Positions 1-9,368 of a stretch of DNA of 27,790 nt are shown here, piece by piece. Position 1 is the first letter of the stretch, and each line of letters starts with the position of its first letter. Source of the stretch: Syncephalis fuscata (Eukaryota; Zoopagomycota; Zoopagomycetes; Zoopagales; Piptocephalidaceae); contig JAHLTZ010000102.1 in the NCBI GenBank assembly GCA_025786725.1, positions 1 to 27,790 of the forward strand, given 5' to 3'. Position numbers and translations under genes: made by a program. The notes beneath the pieces were generated by a model. That model saw only the letters and a program-made list of their open reading frames with translations, was not told the DNA's origin and did not search any database.

Positions 1-188
1 CAAGACCACCAGTAACGACGAGACCCGTCTGGATGAACGTCTAACGAAAATATATTTACTTTACGTTGACGTTCATCTATTAACCGTGATTATAGAGTGC
101 ATATAGCGAGGTTATTCTAAAGATTGCGTTCAAATAAGAACCAACTTACCAAGATGGCCAAATCCACGCCGGCTTTGATATATGCATT
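1..188 (-). CDS. Possible partial gene at left edge (two exons)
   Basis: On the minus strand a candidate exon at 188-150 (reading NAYIKAGVDLAIL) is followed by a GTAAGT donor at 149-144. A candidate acceptor (TTAG) precedes 40-1, which reads TFIQTGLVVTGGL in the same frame. The 109-nt intron is within the range of other introns in this window. The joined peptide is hydrophobic, as in a membrane or enzyme core, but I do not recognise it. Other frames of these short exons are also open, so the frame choice is an inference from the combined hydrophobic reading. The gene would continue beyond base 1, and its upstream exons between 189 and about 600 were not found. Weak call. Confidence 0.25.
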
Positions 189-1038
189 CTACCACTATAA
201 CACTAGTAGTAAGAGTACGAGTACTAATAATACTTGGATCGGTAAAAGTAATTCGAAAAGATAAAAAGAATCCGGTTATGTTATGCCAAGGATAACAAAC
301 AAACAAACAAACAAACAAACGCAATGACAACAACAAATACACGTCGTCGTCTAATGTGGCCAATTGAAAAGTATTCAGTATAAATCGGAGATTGATCACG
401 TCAGGTATTAAATAATAGTTTGTATTAATAAAAAACTATAACTATTTTAAACTTTTAAACTTTCATTAATAACAAAGCACCAGACTACGTATATATAAAG
501 TTTAATATTGTAAATGATTACGTATTTTTACTTACTGACTTTAATGTGCAATAATATTTATACTTTAATGACTTTACTATGTAATACTATTACAACTTTA
601 TAACATGACCCCTCATTGTGTGATATATTGTCATTGTTAGACTATTTATATAATAAAACAATTTTGAAACATCGTTGTACATTGAGAGTTGGAGATAAAT
701 ACTATTCATGCATTAGTTTCAATAAATTAGTTAAGCTATATTGCAGCAACAAAGAAAATGTTGCTAAACGTGCAGCAATATGCATGTCCGAACAGTTGCT
801 GCTGCTGTTACTTATTGTTACTGTCACCTTTGCCAATTCCAAGTCATTGTGCGCCCAGTCGGGCATGTTCTGTTTCAGGCCCCCATTTACCATTTGCCAT
901 TTGCCATTGACCATTGATCCTCGTGTTCAATACCATCGATTTTGTTGTTAAATTTACGTTAACTTTTCTATTTCGCTGCACTTGATTTTCTACACTATTT
1001 TTTGTGCTCTACTATTTTATTCATATTGGTAAACCAGT
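189..1038. other. AT-rich intergenic region / 5' side of the metacaspase-like gene
   Basis: Mostly AT-rich sequence without convincing coding exons. Contains an AAAC-type microsatellite (294-320). From 784 to 951 (+) there is an ATG-initiated 55-codon frame starting MSEQLLLLLLIVTVTFA, which looks like a signal peptide followed by a short Cys-containing tail. The tail lies over the short CCATTTGCCATTTGCC-like repeats at about 890-915, so chance is likely. It could instead be an upstream ORF in the leader of the gene starting at 1039. No clear TATA box was identified. Confidence 0.5.
294..320. repeat. AAAC tetranucleotide microsatellite
   Basis: Nearly seven uninterrupted copies of a four-base AAAC unit. 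Simple repeat; no function apparent. Confidence 0.95.
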
Positions 1039-2040
1039 ATGACTGAACCAGCAACAGCTATCGTTCCTGTTAAGAAAATACATCCAGCAGTTGAGGACCA
1101 TAACAGTGATATACAACAACAACAGCCAGTAGCACCATTATCGCCATCCACTTCTTCTAGTGCTGCTCCAACAAGCAACGATGGTATAGCGTTGTTTTTA
1201 TCAACGTTAACACTTGTTAACCAACAAAAGAATACTGCTACTATAACACCGCCCAGTGCAATATCATCGCAATCAAGTCGTCCACTGCCCACACCACCAG
1301 TCAAGAAAACATCAGCACCTGTATCCCCTATTACCCCGGGTGATGGCTCATTTGATCCACTAAATCAATTATCACGACCATCTTCTTCGTATTATCCAAC
1401 AAGTGCCACATCTATTGATGGTCTATCGCCTTCTGTACTGCCATCAAGTATAGCCACTAGTGATACCACACCTACATCTGCCCTTTCATCGCCAGATACA
1501 AGTACATCACCAATATTGGCAAATGCCGTGCCATTCATAGATGGTTTAGCCAATCCAATGGCTATGCCATCAACTACGGAGACTGGTCCACTATTAACTG
1601 ACCCAACACAGTATCCTTCGCCTCCATTGACCAACATGGTCGCACCTACTAATACTGCCGGTATTGTATTCCATAATGGTCAATATCTCCAGATGGTACA
1701 AACACCCAATGGACCACAATATGTTGTAGTGGCACCACCTATGAATAATTCAGCCATGCCATCAACAGCTATAGTAGATACTACTGTAGACACTACTATT
1801 AATACAACCATAACAAATGATCAAACAAAAGAGGTAATTAATCTATTCAATTTATTATAATAACTAATTATTATTAGACAACCACTCATATAAATGAGGT
1901 TGTGTCCATTAAAGATGATGCTGTAATTAATACAGTATCTACTACTGTAGATATCCATACAGTTACACCTGTTATAACTAATAGTGAAATACCAGTATCA
2001 GCCGATACATCCGATAATACATGCATCGTTGATATTCAAG

Positions 2041-2079
<39 letters not shown>

Positions 2080-4323
2080 TTGATAATACTGCCGATTCTA
2101 TTACTGCTTCTAATGAAGCAGATATTGTTGCTATTGCTGCCGCCACTGATGCTCTTATTAATGCTGCAGCTCAAAAATCGGCCTCACTTAGTGCTGCTAC
2201 TCAAGCACCCACTGTTAACACTAGCATTGCTACTAGTCAACCAGCTGTACCTCAACAACAGCCACCTACTGTTATTAATAATACATTTACTAATGCCACT
2301 CAGATGCCTATACCAATTAGTCATGCTACAACGATACCAATGACAGGCCATCCAGCCGCTCCAATGTATATCAATAATCCTGCCATGGCTATACCTGGCA
2401 CAACAACACAGCCTATGATGTTATCTCATGCCAGCACTATGCCGATGTCCTATGTCGCATCTAATGGTCTTATTATGAAGCCTGGTAAAAATATCAATAT
2501 GAGCAATAATACATTCATGGGTGGACTATTTTCAAATAAAAAGTCACCAACCGCACCTATGATGGGGACACAAATAATCAATGGACAAGTAGTTGGTGTT
2601 CCAATGATGAATGGTCAAATGGCCGGCACTCAAATGGTTAATGGTCCATTAGTTGGCCCTCAAATAATTAATGGACAACTAGTTAATAGACAAATAGTTG
2701 GTGGGCAAGTAATTAATGTACCAATTTTTGGTGCTCAAATGGTCAGTGGTCAAGTAATTGGTAAACAAGTAGCTGGTGGACAAATAATTGGTACACCGGT
2801 TACTGGTGCCCAAATGGTCAGCGGTCAAATGGTCAGTGCACAAGTAGTTGGTGGACAGGTAGTTGGTACACCAGTTACTGGTGCCCAAATGGTCAGCGGT
2901 CAAATGGTCAGTGCACAAGTAGTTGGTGGACAAATAATTGGCACACCAGTCACTGGTGCCCAAATGGTCAGTGGTCATGTAATTGGTAAACAAGTAGCTG
3001 GTGGACAAATAATTGGCACACCAGTTACTGGCGCCCAAATGGCCAGCGGTCAAATGGTCGGTGCACAAGTAGTTGGTGGACAGGTAGTTGGTACACCGGT
3101 TACTGGTACCCAAATGGTCAGCGGTCAAATGGTCACTACACAAATGGTTGGCACTACAGCAACTGCCGGTATGGTACAAGATCAAACAGCACTTATGCCT
3201 ATTACTGGTAAACGGCGTGCATTACTTATCGGTATCGATTACCGCAATACACAAATGCAACGATTAGGTAATCACTTTATTATTATTAAGTGTGATTAGT
3301 ATTAACAGTGATATCTTTAATAGGTAGTGGTGCGGCAGTAGGTGAATTTTATAAGTTCCTGACTGGCCATTGCAATTATAAGCCATCAGAAGTGCTTGTA
3401 CTTACTGATGCACAGCCAAATCCTAAAATGCATCCAAATCGAGCGGTTATTATTAAAGCTATTGAATGGTTAACCAAAAATGCAGCACCTGGCGATTCAT
3501 TCTTATTTTATTATTCAGGTCGCAGTGCTATGGTAAGTATTTAGTAATGATTTATTTGCTTTATTAAACAATATTCAGATTCAAGATATGACAGGCGAGG
3601 AATTAAATGGTGTTTGTAATTCTCTTACACCTATGGATCATCTAGTGACTGGCCAATTAGTAAATGCGGTAATTGTTTTATTATTGATTAATTTATTCAC
3701 TTTGCTAATTGATGACTGTGTAGGATATCAATACGATTTTGGTTAAGCGTATTCCAGTTGGTGCTCGACTACTGGTACTTAATGATATAGTGACACCAGG
3801 CTCGCTTTGTAGCCTACCTATTGTTTATAAGGGGGATGGCAGTAAGCGTGGTGTGGTTAGTGATACAGCTGGTTTGGGTGCAATAGCCGCCACTGCCGGT
3901 CTTAAGCTTTTTTTCGGTCTGGATGCCGGTGCTATGAATTCAGCTGGTAGGGGGGCTGCAAAAGCCGCTAAAGTAGCATATAGTAGGAATAAGCGTCAAT
4001 CTAATCGAGGAACACCGGCATTGGTTGTGGCTATTGGAAGGTAACGATAAACAGTAAACACAATATCAATAGTACTAACTAATAATACCAATAATAATGG
4101 TAGAAAACCACCTAAAACGGCATCGAACGCTGCGGCTCAAGTGCCACCACCGCCACCTGGTACCGTGGCTCGTTTATTCATGGAGCTTTACCAATGTAAT
4201 CCGGTTCTTTCATACGAACAATTACGTGTCGGTATGATTCAGCAATTTATGACTCGTTATGGACATCGACCGGAATTCTCGTCAGGTAGTGATCTTTTGT
4301 GGAGGGGACAGATTGTTATTTAA
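1039..4323 (+). CDS. Metacaspase-like protein, probable pseudo-protease, six exons
   Basis: Exons 1039-1833, 1878-3267, 3324-3532, 3579-3668, 3724-4040 and 4104-4323 join in frame into 1006 codons. All introns are GT..AG and 44-63 nt long; the last has a TACTAAC branch site at 4073-4079. Residues 1-about 490 are Ser/Thr/Pro/Gln-rich and probably disordered, with a 12-Thr run. Residues 495-689 are five-residue repeats. The caspase fold starts near 711 with RRALLIGIDY, continues through GDSFLFYYSG and LPIVY, and ends with a typical metacaspase C-terminus (LSYEQL..., FSSGSDLL...). Type I metacaspases are cysteine proteases cleaving after Arg/Lys, with an SGHG His motif and a D-x-C-H-S-G Cys motif. 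Here these read SGRS (Arg795) and DIVTPG (Val851), and the acidic substrate-pocket segment reads GRKPPKTASN. Proteolysis is therefore unlikely; a regulatory or scaffold role is inference. Intact frame and splice sites argue against a pseudogene. The start is the first ATG of the open frame. Convergent with ADE2. Confidence 0.9.
2042..2078 (+). repeat. ACT trinucleotide run encoding poly-Thr
   Basis: Twelve consecutive ACT codons encode a threonine run in the disordered prodomain of the metacaspase-like protein. Pure codon repetition suggests slippage expansion, so the length is likely polymorphic. Confidence 0.95.
2565..3149 (+). repeat. In-frame 15-bp (5-aa) repeat array with 75-bp higher-order unit
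   Basis: The region translates into 39 consecutive pentads of pattern x-x-Gln/Pro-aliphatic-aliphatic/Thr, for example GGQVV, GTPVT, GAQMV, SGQMV, SAQVV. From about 2730 the pentads are organised into a 25-residue block repeated every 75 bp: equivalent GGT/GGC-GCT/GCC-CAA starts fall at 2730, 2805, 2880, 2955, 3030 and, diverged, 3105. Earlier pentads (2565-2730) are more diverged, with NGQ and GPQ variants. Synonymous third-base changes between copies alongside a conserved aliphatic/Gln pattern suggest selection on the protein. It is not the classical A(D/N)Lxx pentapeptide family. A regular strand-turn or amyloid-like structure is possible but is inference. Confidence 0.95.
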
Positions 4324-4509
4324 TAGCAAACCAGTATAAATAAAATTGATATTAAGTATTACAATTTAAATTCGCTTAATTCACTTATTAAATATTATGT
4401 AATAAAATACTTAATTAACTAGTTCAAATTATGATCATAGATTCTGTATGGTAAAGCATCTAGTAATTAACATTATACTAATACGATGCATCCGGTTATA
4501 TTTATTGCA
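4324..4509. terminator. Shared 3' region between convergent genes
   Basis: Short AT-rich spacer between the stop codons of the metacaspase-like gene (+) and ADE2 (-). A canonical AATAAA at 4339-4344 lies just past the plus-strand stop and could direct polyadenylation. Minus-strand signals are less clear in this AT-rich stretch. Confidence 0.4.
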
Positions 4510-6375
4510 TTAATAATTCTTATAGCCCACTAGGTTGATACGCTCAACCTTGGCCATAACCTGGGCTTCTTGATCGGACAAGTAGCGGTCCATCAATTCT
4601 AGGTGGGCTTTTTCTTTTACACCGAGTATACGTACGGCAAGTAATCCGGCATTGGTGCTATTATTAATAGCTACTGTGGCTACTGGAATACCTCGCTATA
4701 AGTATTCATTATTAGTACTCATGTATATTATTATGTTATTATCGTATGCTTACAGGCATCTGAACAATAGAGTAGAGCGAATCAACACCATCAAGACAGC
4801 TGCCTTTTACCGGTACACCAATGACTGGCAATGAAGTCTGAGCGGCCACCATGCCTGGTAGGTGTGCTGCTCCGCCAGCACCGGCTATAATGCATCGTAG
4901 TCCACGTTCGACTGCTGTACGTGCATACTCGGTAAGACGGCCTGGTGTACGATGGGCACTAACAATTGTCAGTTCAAATGGCACATCGAATTGTTCAAGT
5001 ATTTCTGCAGCCGCTCTCATTACTGGCAAATCCGAGTCACTTCCCATAATAATGCCCACAACTGGCTGGCCACATGATGTAGGCGACGAGAACAGCGGTG
5101 TATTTAATTGTAGCATAGTCATGGCTGTCTCGGCGGATGCCTCTTCTGCGTCGGGTTCAGCTGCATCGAGTTCGCTAAGAATAGGTGCCATAGACGATAG
5201 GATGCTGGCCAAGCTGGTGCCTACTACAGTAATATGGCCCATCTTACGACCGGGTCTTAGTTCTGGTTTGCCGTAAAGATGAACAGTGGCGCCTGGTACA
5301 TTTAGGGCAGCTTGTATCGCACCAGTCATACCATTACTGCCTAGTAGATTAACCATAATGGCGGCGGGTACCTTTAAATCAGTACCGCCTAGTGGCAATC
5401 CAACAACGGCTCGTAAATGATTTTCAAACTGAGACGACTGGCATGCTTCAATAGTGTAATGGCCTGAATTGTGTGGTCTTGGAGCAATCTCATTAACAAG
5501 GATTGAGTCTATATTGTAATGCAGTTACAAATAAGTACTGTAGTAAATAGCTAATCGTTATACTGACCATCTTTCATAAGAAATAGCTCTACACCAAATA
5601 TACCTGCACCTTCAAGAGTAAGAACAGCTGCCTCGGCTACACGACGTGCCATATCAGCTACTTTTGTTGAAACCGGTGCGGGTGCCAATACTAAATGACA
5701 GACACTACGCCGTTGAATCGTTTCAACTACCGGATAGCTTACGACTTTTCCATCTCGACTACGTACTACCATTACGGCTAATTCCTTGTTATAGTTTGCC
5801 CATCGCTCAGCGTAGATACCGCCGACACTGGCTGCATCTCCACCGCCTAAACTTGCATAGGCCGTACTACAGTTGTCTGCTGTATTCACTACCGCATTAC
5901 CGCGGCCATCATAAGCAAGTCGGCGTGCCTTTAGCATAAGTGGATAGCCAAATGAGTTACCAGCCTCTGCAACGGCATTTTCGTCAGTACAAGCAAAAAA
6001 GTCTGGCACGGGTACGCCATGTGAGCGTAGATGCTCTTTTTGGCGCAGTTTATCCTGGATAAGCGCAATGGTTGCCGGCGTGGGTTGGACATCGATTTTG
6101 CCGTTGGCAGTATCAGCTACTTCTTTTAGTGCCATCGTATCTACATGCTCAATTTCAACGGTAAGTACATCACAATGCGTCGCTAGTTGTTGAATTGCTT
6201 GTGGATCGGTGAATGGCGCGTCAATATGAGTGGTGCTGGCCAGTAGCTGCTTAGCCGGCGCTTGTGGCAAAGGATCAAGTATATGCAGGGGAATTTGAAG
6301 ACGGTGAGCCGCTTCAGCCATCATACGACCCAGCTGACCTCCTCCAAGTACGCCAACACGCTTACTCGAGATCAT
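4510..6375 (-). CDS. ADE2: Phosphoribosylaminoimidazole carboxylase (AIR carboxylase), three exons
   Basis: Exons 6375-5568, 5508-4754 and 4695-4510 (introns 59 and 58 nt) join to 582 codons, close to the roughly 570 residues usual for fungal Ade2. The enzyme carboxylates aminoimidazole ribonucleotide in de novo purine synthesis in the cytosol. The N-terminal PurK-like ATP-grasp half opens with [12 protein letters not shown] and includes [17 protein letters not shown] and, across the first intron, [20 protein letters not shown]. The C-terminal PurE half starts near residue 419 with [13 protein letters not shown] and contains [34 protein letters not shown] and the last-exon segment [12 protein letters not shown]. 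An Ala/Glu-rich linker of about 50 residues separates the halves. The first intron begins with the less common donor GTCAGT, forced by reading frame. All recognisable motifs are intact, so the gene should be functional. The ATG at 6375 places the glycine-rich loop at the expected distance from the N-terminus. Confidence 0.98.
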
Positions 6376-6900
6376 TATATATGGTTATGTATATGATATA
6401 GATATAGACAAATACACCAAGAGCGATAGAGCGGCGACAGGCTAGTCGAAACAAAAAGCTTAGCAAGAAAACCCGAAAATAAATCTGGCAATCTCACCTT
6501 ATCAGCATCTATCTAATCAGTATGCTAGTCACTTAGTCCCACTGTTATGACGATAACTTGCATTAATTAACTTTTAATTATAAGTATTAACATCATACTA
6601 ATTGTTAATTAGTGTAATTAGTGTAATTGCTCCCATTGATATCGGATACGTTAGCTTAACAACGAACATTGGTTACTTATTGCTATATAATTGTATTGGC
6701 ACCGAATAAAACGAATTTATTGAACACATTGATGTTTATATTTATCGTATATTTTTATTAAACTACGTCACATTAAAGCTCTTTAGGTATACCACCATTA
6801 ATACTGTTCTGCATTTCCGTTTTAGCCGTTCTACATTTAATCTGATGTTTGTATAATTGGAAAAGCCAAGGGCTTTCGTTTTTGGTTTTCTGTGGCCGTC
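6376..6900. promoter_or_regulatory. Divergent intergenic region between ADE2 and the LEA-2-like gene
   Basis: 525 bp separating two divergently transcribed start codons; it must hold both core promoters. Strongly AT-rich at about 6540-6780. TATA-like TATAT stretches lie immediately before the ADE2 start (about 6376-6405). No specific factor site was recognised with confidence. Confidence 0.5.
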
Positions 6901-8169
6901 ATGGTTTCCTCGTCGCGGCCGCCGCCTATCTTTTACCACGGCACCTATCTATGCGCTTCTCCTTCTTCTTCTACCTCTATTTCTGCTGCTGCTACTGCTT
7001 CTTCTGCTTCTTCTTCTAGCACTGCTTCACGGCCACAGGCTCAGGTGCCATATCGTCAACCATCCAAATATAGTGGTGTATACGATCCAATTAGTGGGCC
7101 TGCTGTAAAACGGCCAGTAACCTGTATCCAGCCGTTTCATTTGGTAGCACCACCATCACAATTACCACGACCATTAGCACCACGATTACCAGTGCCAGTA
7201 TCATTGGCATCTCCGCCTCGACCGTCTATATTTTTTCACTCTTCTGCTACTGCGTTTCCGCCTTCCTCTAATACTTCTTTGCATACTAGAACTTTATTTG
7301 AACTTCCATTTCCTCGATCGACAATGAGTATCCAACACCAGCATCCGCCACCCATGGCAGAGGCACATACTTATCCTCATGCAAATACAGGATATAGCCA
7401 CCCAGTACAACCACAGACGACTTATATGGGTAACGCCATGAGCTATCATAGTGGCGACCCATTAACCGGGCCACCAGCGGCTAAGCATAAAGGTAGTGCC
7501 TCCAAATCCTGCTGGACACGTAAGCATCGACCATGCGGCAGATTGTGTCCGTGTTGCTGCTGTAGTTGCTGCTGCTGTTGCATTGTGTTGATTCTTCTAG
7601 CTATTGCTATTGGCATTACTACGTTTTTTGTATGGCCTCGCGTACCACAGGTCGACCTACTTGAAATCAAGCCTATTACACTGCCATCAGGCATGGATCT
7701 GGCATCCTCAATGCTAAATACAATAACAGGCAGTGGCCCGCTTTCATTTACGAGTGAGTGGCAACTTAAAGTGGCCGTTGATAGCCCCAACTATATTGGG
7801 TGGCATTTTGACAAAGTAACTGGTGAGTTGGTCGATCCTCCAACTGGTCGTGTTGTTGGCACGGGCAATCTTACCGATTTCACGCTGCCGGCCCGTACGA
7901 ATACAACTGTCACGCTACCCGTGCAACTAGTCTACAAAGCAACGTCGTCAAATGATGCTAATAAGGAAAGCAGTGGTATAACTGGCGGCATACTAAGCAA
8001 GATAATGGATCCAATGCTGTCACGAGTCATTACCGCCTGCCAGCAAAAGACTAAAATCCCTATGACACTTAAACTATCATTTTTAGTGCCGGTCATCCGA
8101 TGGTTTGGTGTACCTCATATTGAGCGATCTATTTCCTTATCTTGTCCTTTCCAAATGCCTTCTCTGTAG
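6901..8169 (+). CDS. Single-pass membrane protein with Cys cluster and LEA-2-like domain
   Basis: Uninterrupted 422-codon frame. Residues 1-200 are Ser/Pro/Ala-rich and probably cytosolic and disordered. Residues 216-227 read CPCCCCSCCCCC, directly followed by one hydrophobic helix at 228-245 (IVLILLAIAIGITTFFVW). The rest (about 250-422) looks like a LEA-2 / NDR1-HIN1-like beta-sandwich: VDLLEIKPITLPSG, a SPNYIGWHFDKVTG strand pair (295-), GTGNLTDFTLPA and a repeated strand pattern. Possible N-glycosylation sites are N323 and N334, if this part is lumenal or extracellular. Family assignment rests on this architecture and strand motif, not a search. The 11 Cys beside the membrane suggest S-palmitoylation (inference). 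The ATG at 6901 has G at -3 and G at +4. A second ATG at 7324 (A at -3, MSIQHQHPPPMAEAH) would give a 281-aa protein and cannot be excluded, because the upstream part is low-complexity. Function unknown; LEA-2 domains elsewhere are linked to stress and membrane or lipid interaction. Confidence 0.7.
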   Translation: MVSSSRPPPIFYHGTYLCASPSSSTSISAAATASSASSSSTASRPQAQVPYRQPSKYSGVYDPISGPAVKRPVTCIQPFHLVAPPSQLPRPLAPRLPVPVSLASPPRPSIFFHSSATAFPPSSNTSLHTRTLFELPFPRSTMSIQHQHPPPMAEAHTYPHANTGYSHPVQPQTTYMGNAMSYHSGDPLTGPPAAKHKGSASKSCWTRKHRPCGRLCPCCCCSCCCCCIVLILLAIAIGITTFFVWPRVPQVDLLEIKPITLPSGMDLASSMLNTITGSGPLSFTSEWQLKVAVDSPNYIGWHFDKVTGELVDPPTGRVVGTGNLTDFTLPARTNTTVTLPVQLVYKATSSNDANKESSGITGGILSKIMDPMLSRVITACQQKTKIPMTLKLSFLVPVIRWFGVPHIERSISLSCPFQMPSL

Positions 8170-8328
8170 CATCCTTTTTTCATAGTCTTTTTTAAGTATA
8201 ATAACTTTATATATCGATGCATATTACTCAATTTTAAATAAAAATAATTGTATCAACTACTTAATAGACTAATTGCGTTAATATTACTGTGTTTTTACTC
8301 AGTTTACTAAACATACTTAAAGCAGAAG

Positions 8329-8532
8329 CTAAATAAAAAATATATTATTTTTTTCAATTACTTTATATGTTAGAATGGTTGCAAAAACGACAATAAAGAA
8401 GAGAGCTAAGTAATTTAGATAATAGATAGCAAAAGTTGCTTGTGTGGCAATTTCCGTGATGCCAACTAATAACATGGCATATGTAGCAGTAATCAAATGA
8501 CTACAATTAATAGCATTCAATCTATTGAACAT
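8329..8532 (-). CDS. Possible small membrane protein arising from inverted-duplication arm
   Basis: ATG-initiated 67-codon frame beginning MFNRLNAINCSHL, with two hydrophobic stretches (about residues 17-35 and 44-60) that could be membrane helices. Its first 13 codons lie inside the left arm of the inverted duplication. The right arm encodes the mirrored start MFNRLNIINCSHL on the plus strand and stops five codons later (9217-9270). The shared starts suggest a duplicated gene head, but the frame is short, AT-rich and resembles no family I know. It may be a chance frame or a remnant. Confidence 0.25.
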   Translation of the reverse strand: MFNRLNAINCSHLITATYAMLLVGITEIATQATFAIYYLNYLALFFIVVFATILTYKVIEKNNIFFI

Positions 8533-8695
8533 GCTAGTTGATGGTAAGTGACATCAATCATCAAATACTCATCGTCATAGATTTATTATCCAGTATGCAT
8601 ATATTCACCATTTACTTGCATTATTCCCATTCTATCTCACACTACTATATACCATTATATAATATACAGTCACATTCTATTTGCTATAAACTTCA
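8494..8695 (+). repeat. Left arm of diverged inverted duplication
   Basis: Starts CAAATGACTACAATTAATAG and matches the reverse complement of 9050-9255 along its whole length at roughly 80% by eye, with only short gaps. The best block is GGTAAGTGACATCAATCATC, identical in both arms. Similarity fades inward after about 8695. Confidence 0.85.
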
Positions 8696-8708
8696 AGTAG
8701 ATATAAAT

Positions 8709-8757
8709 AATGAGCTGAATTAGCCGACTTTTGTTAATAATAAAGCTAAAGCAAAAA
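8709..8757 (+). repeat. Short direct repeat, copy 1
   Basis: AATGAGCTGA-ATT followed by AATAATAAAGCTA and CAAAAA. The same ordered blocks recur at 8870-8909 in the same orientation, with an 11-base gap relative to this copy. Both copies lie in the spacer between the inverted arms. Confidence 0.65.
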
Positions 8758-8869
8758 GAACAATTGCAATAGCTAGCGCGTATATACTAGACAATAAAAC
8801 AGTATACAATATTAAGCGACAATTAGCTATGTCAAAGTTATTAAGCATATATGTATGCTTAATGAAGTG

Positions 8870-8909
8870 AATGAGCTGAGATTTATAAATAATAAAGCTA
8901 GAACAAAAA
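8870..8909 (+). repeat. Short direct repeat, copy 2
   Basis: Second copy of the blocks at 8709-8757 in the same orientation; it lacks about 11 bases in the middle. Confidence 0.65.
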
Positions 8910-9049
8910 TAAAAGTAGTTTTGAATAGAGGAGGACTAGGTGAGTATAGAATGATATGTAAAATGATAAATGTACGGTAAGAAAGCATATTAAACAATGT
9001 TAAAACTATAGTACATATAATGCAATGAGGGGAATGAGTGAGGTTTATT

Positions 9050-9255
9050 GGAACGTATAAACAATAGAATGTATTCAATATGTCATAGAATGATGTATAA
9101 TAGCGTGGGATAGAATGGAAATGATATAAGTGAATGGTGGATATATGCATATTGGATAATGGATCTACGATTATGAGTATTTTGATGATTGATGTCACTT
9201 ACCATCACCCAGCATCATGTTCAATAGACTGAATATTATTAATTGTAGTCATTTG
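9050..9255 (-). repeat. Right arm of diverged inverted duplication
   Basis: Reverse complement of the left arm (8494-8695). The arms are separated by about 354 bp. This arm carries an extra 3-base insertion near 9210, and its outer edge at 9255 is a sharp end of similarity. It encodes the mirrored frame start MFNRLNIINCSHL at 9217. Confidence 0.85.
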
Positions 9256-9368
9256 TCTTCCAAAAAATAATAAATGTAATGATGTAATGATTAATAAAAC
9301 GCTTAATTACAAAAATAAAAATAAAACTTTATTAAAAATACAAAAAAGAAATGCAGTCTATATAGCTG

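Noticed and set aside
2730-3149. 75-bp repeats as a CRISPR-like or satellite array
   Set aside because: The units are contiguous, in frame with flanking coding sequence and lack spacers; they are protein repeats.
2679-3185. 168-codon minus-strand open frame across the pentad repeat
   Set aside because: It is the mirror of the 15-bp repeat: a period divisible by three keeps the opposite frame open. The Leu/Thr/Asn-cycling peptide has no independent support, and the plus strand carries the metacaspase-like gene.
4851-5276. 141-codon plus-strand open frame
   Set aside because: Antisense to the conserved PurE half of ADE2.
8827-9198. 123-codon minus-strand frame
   Set aside because: Ile/Leu/Tyr-rich translation of AT-rich DNA spanning the right duplication arm and spacer; no domain pattern.
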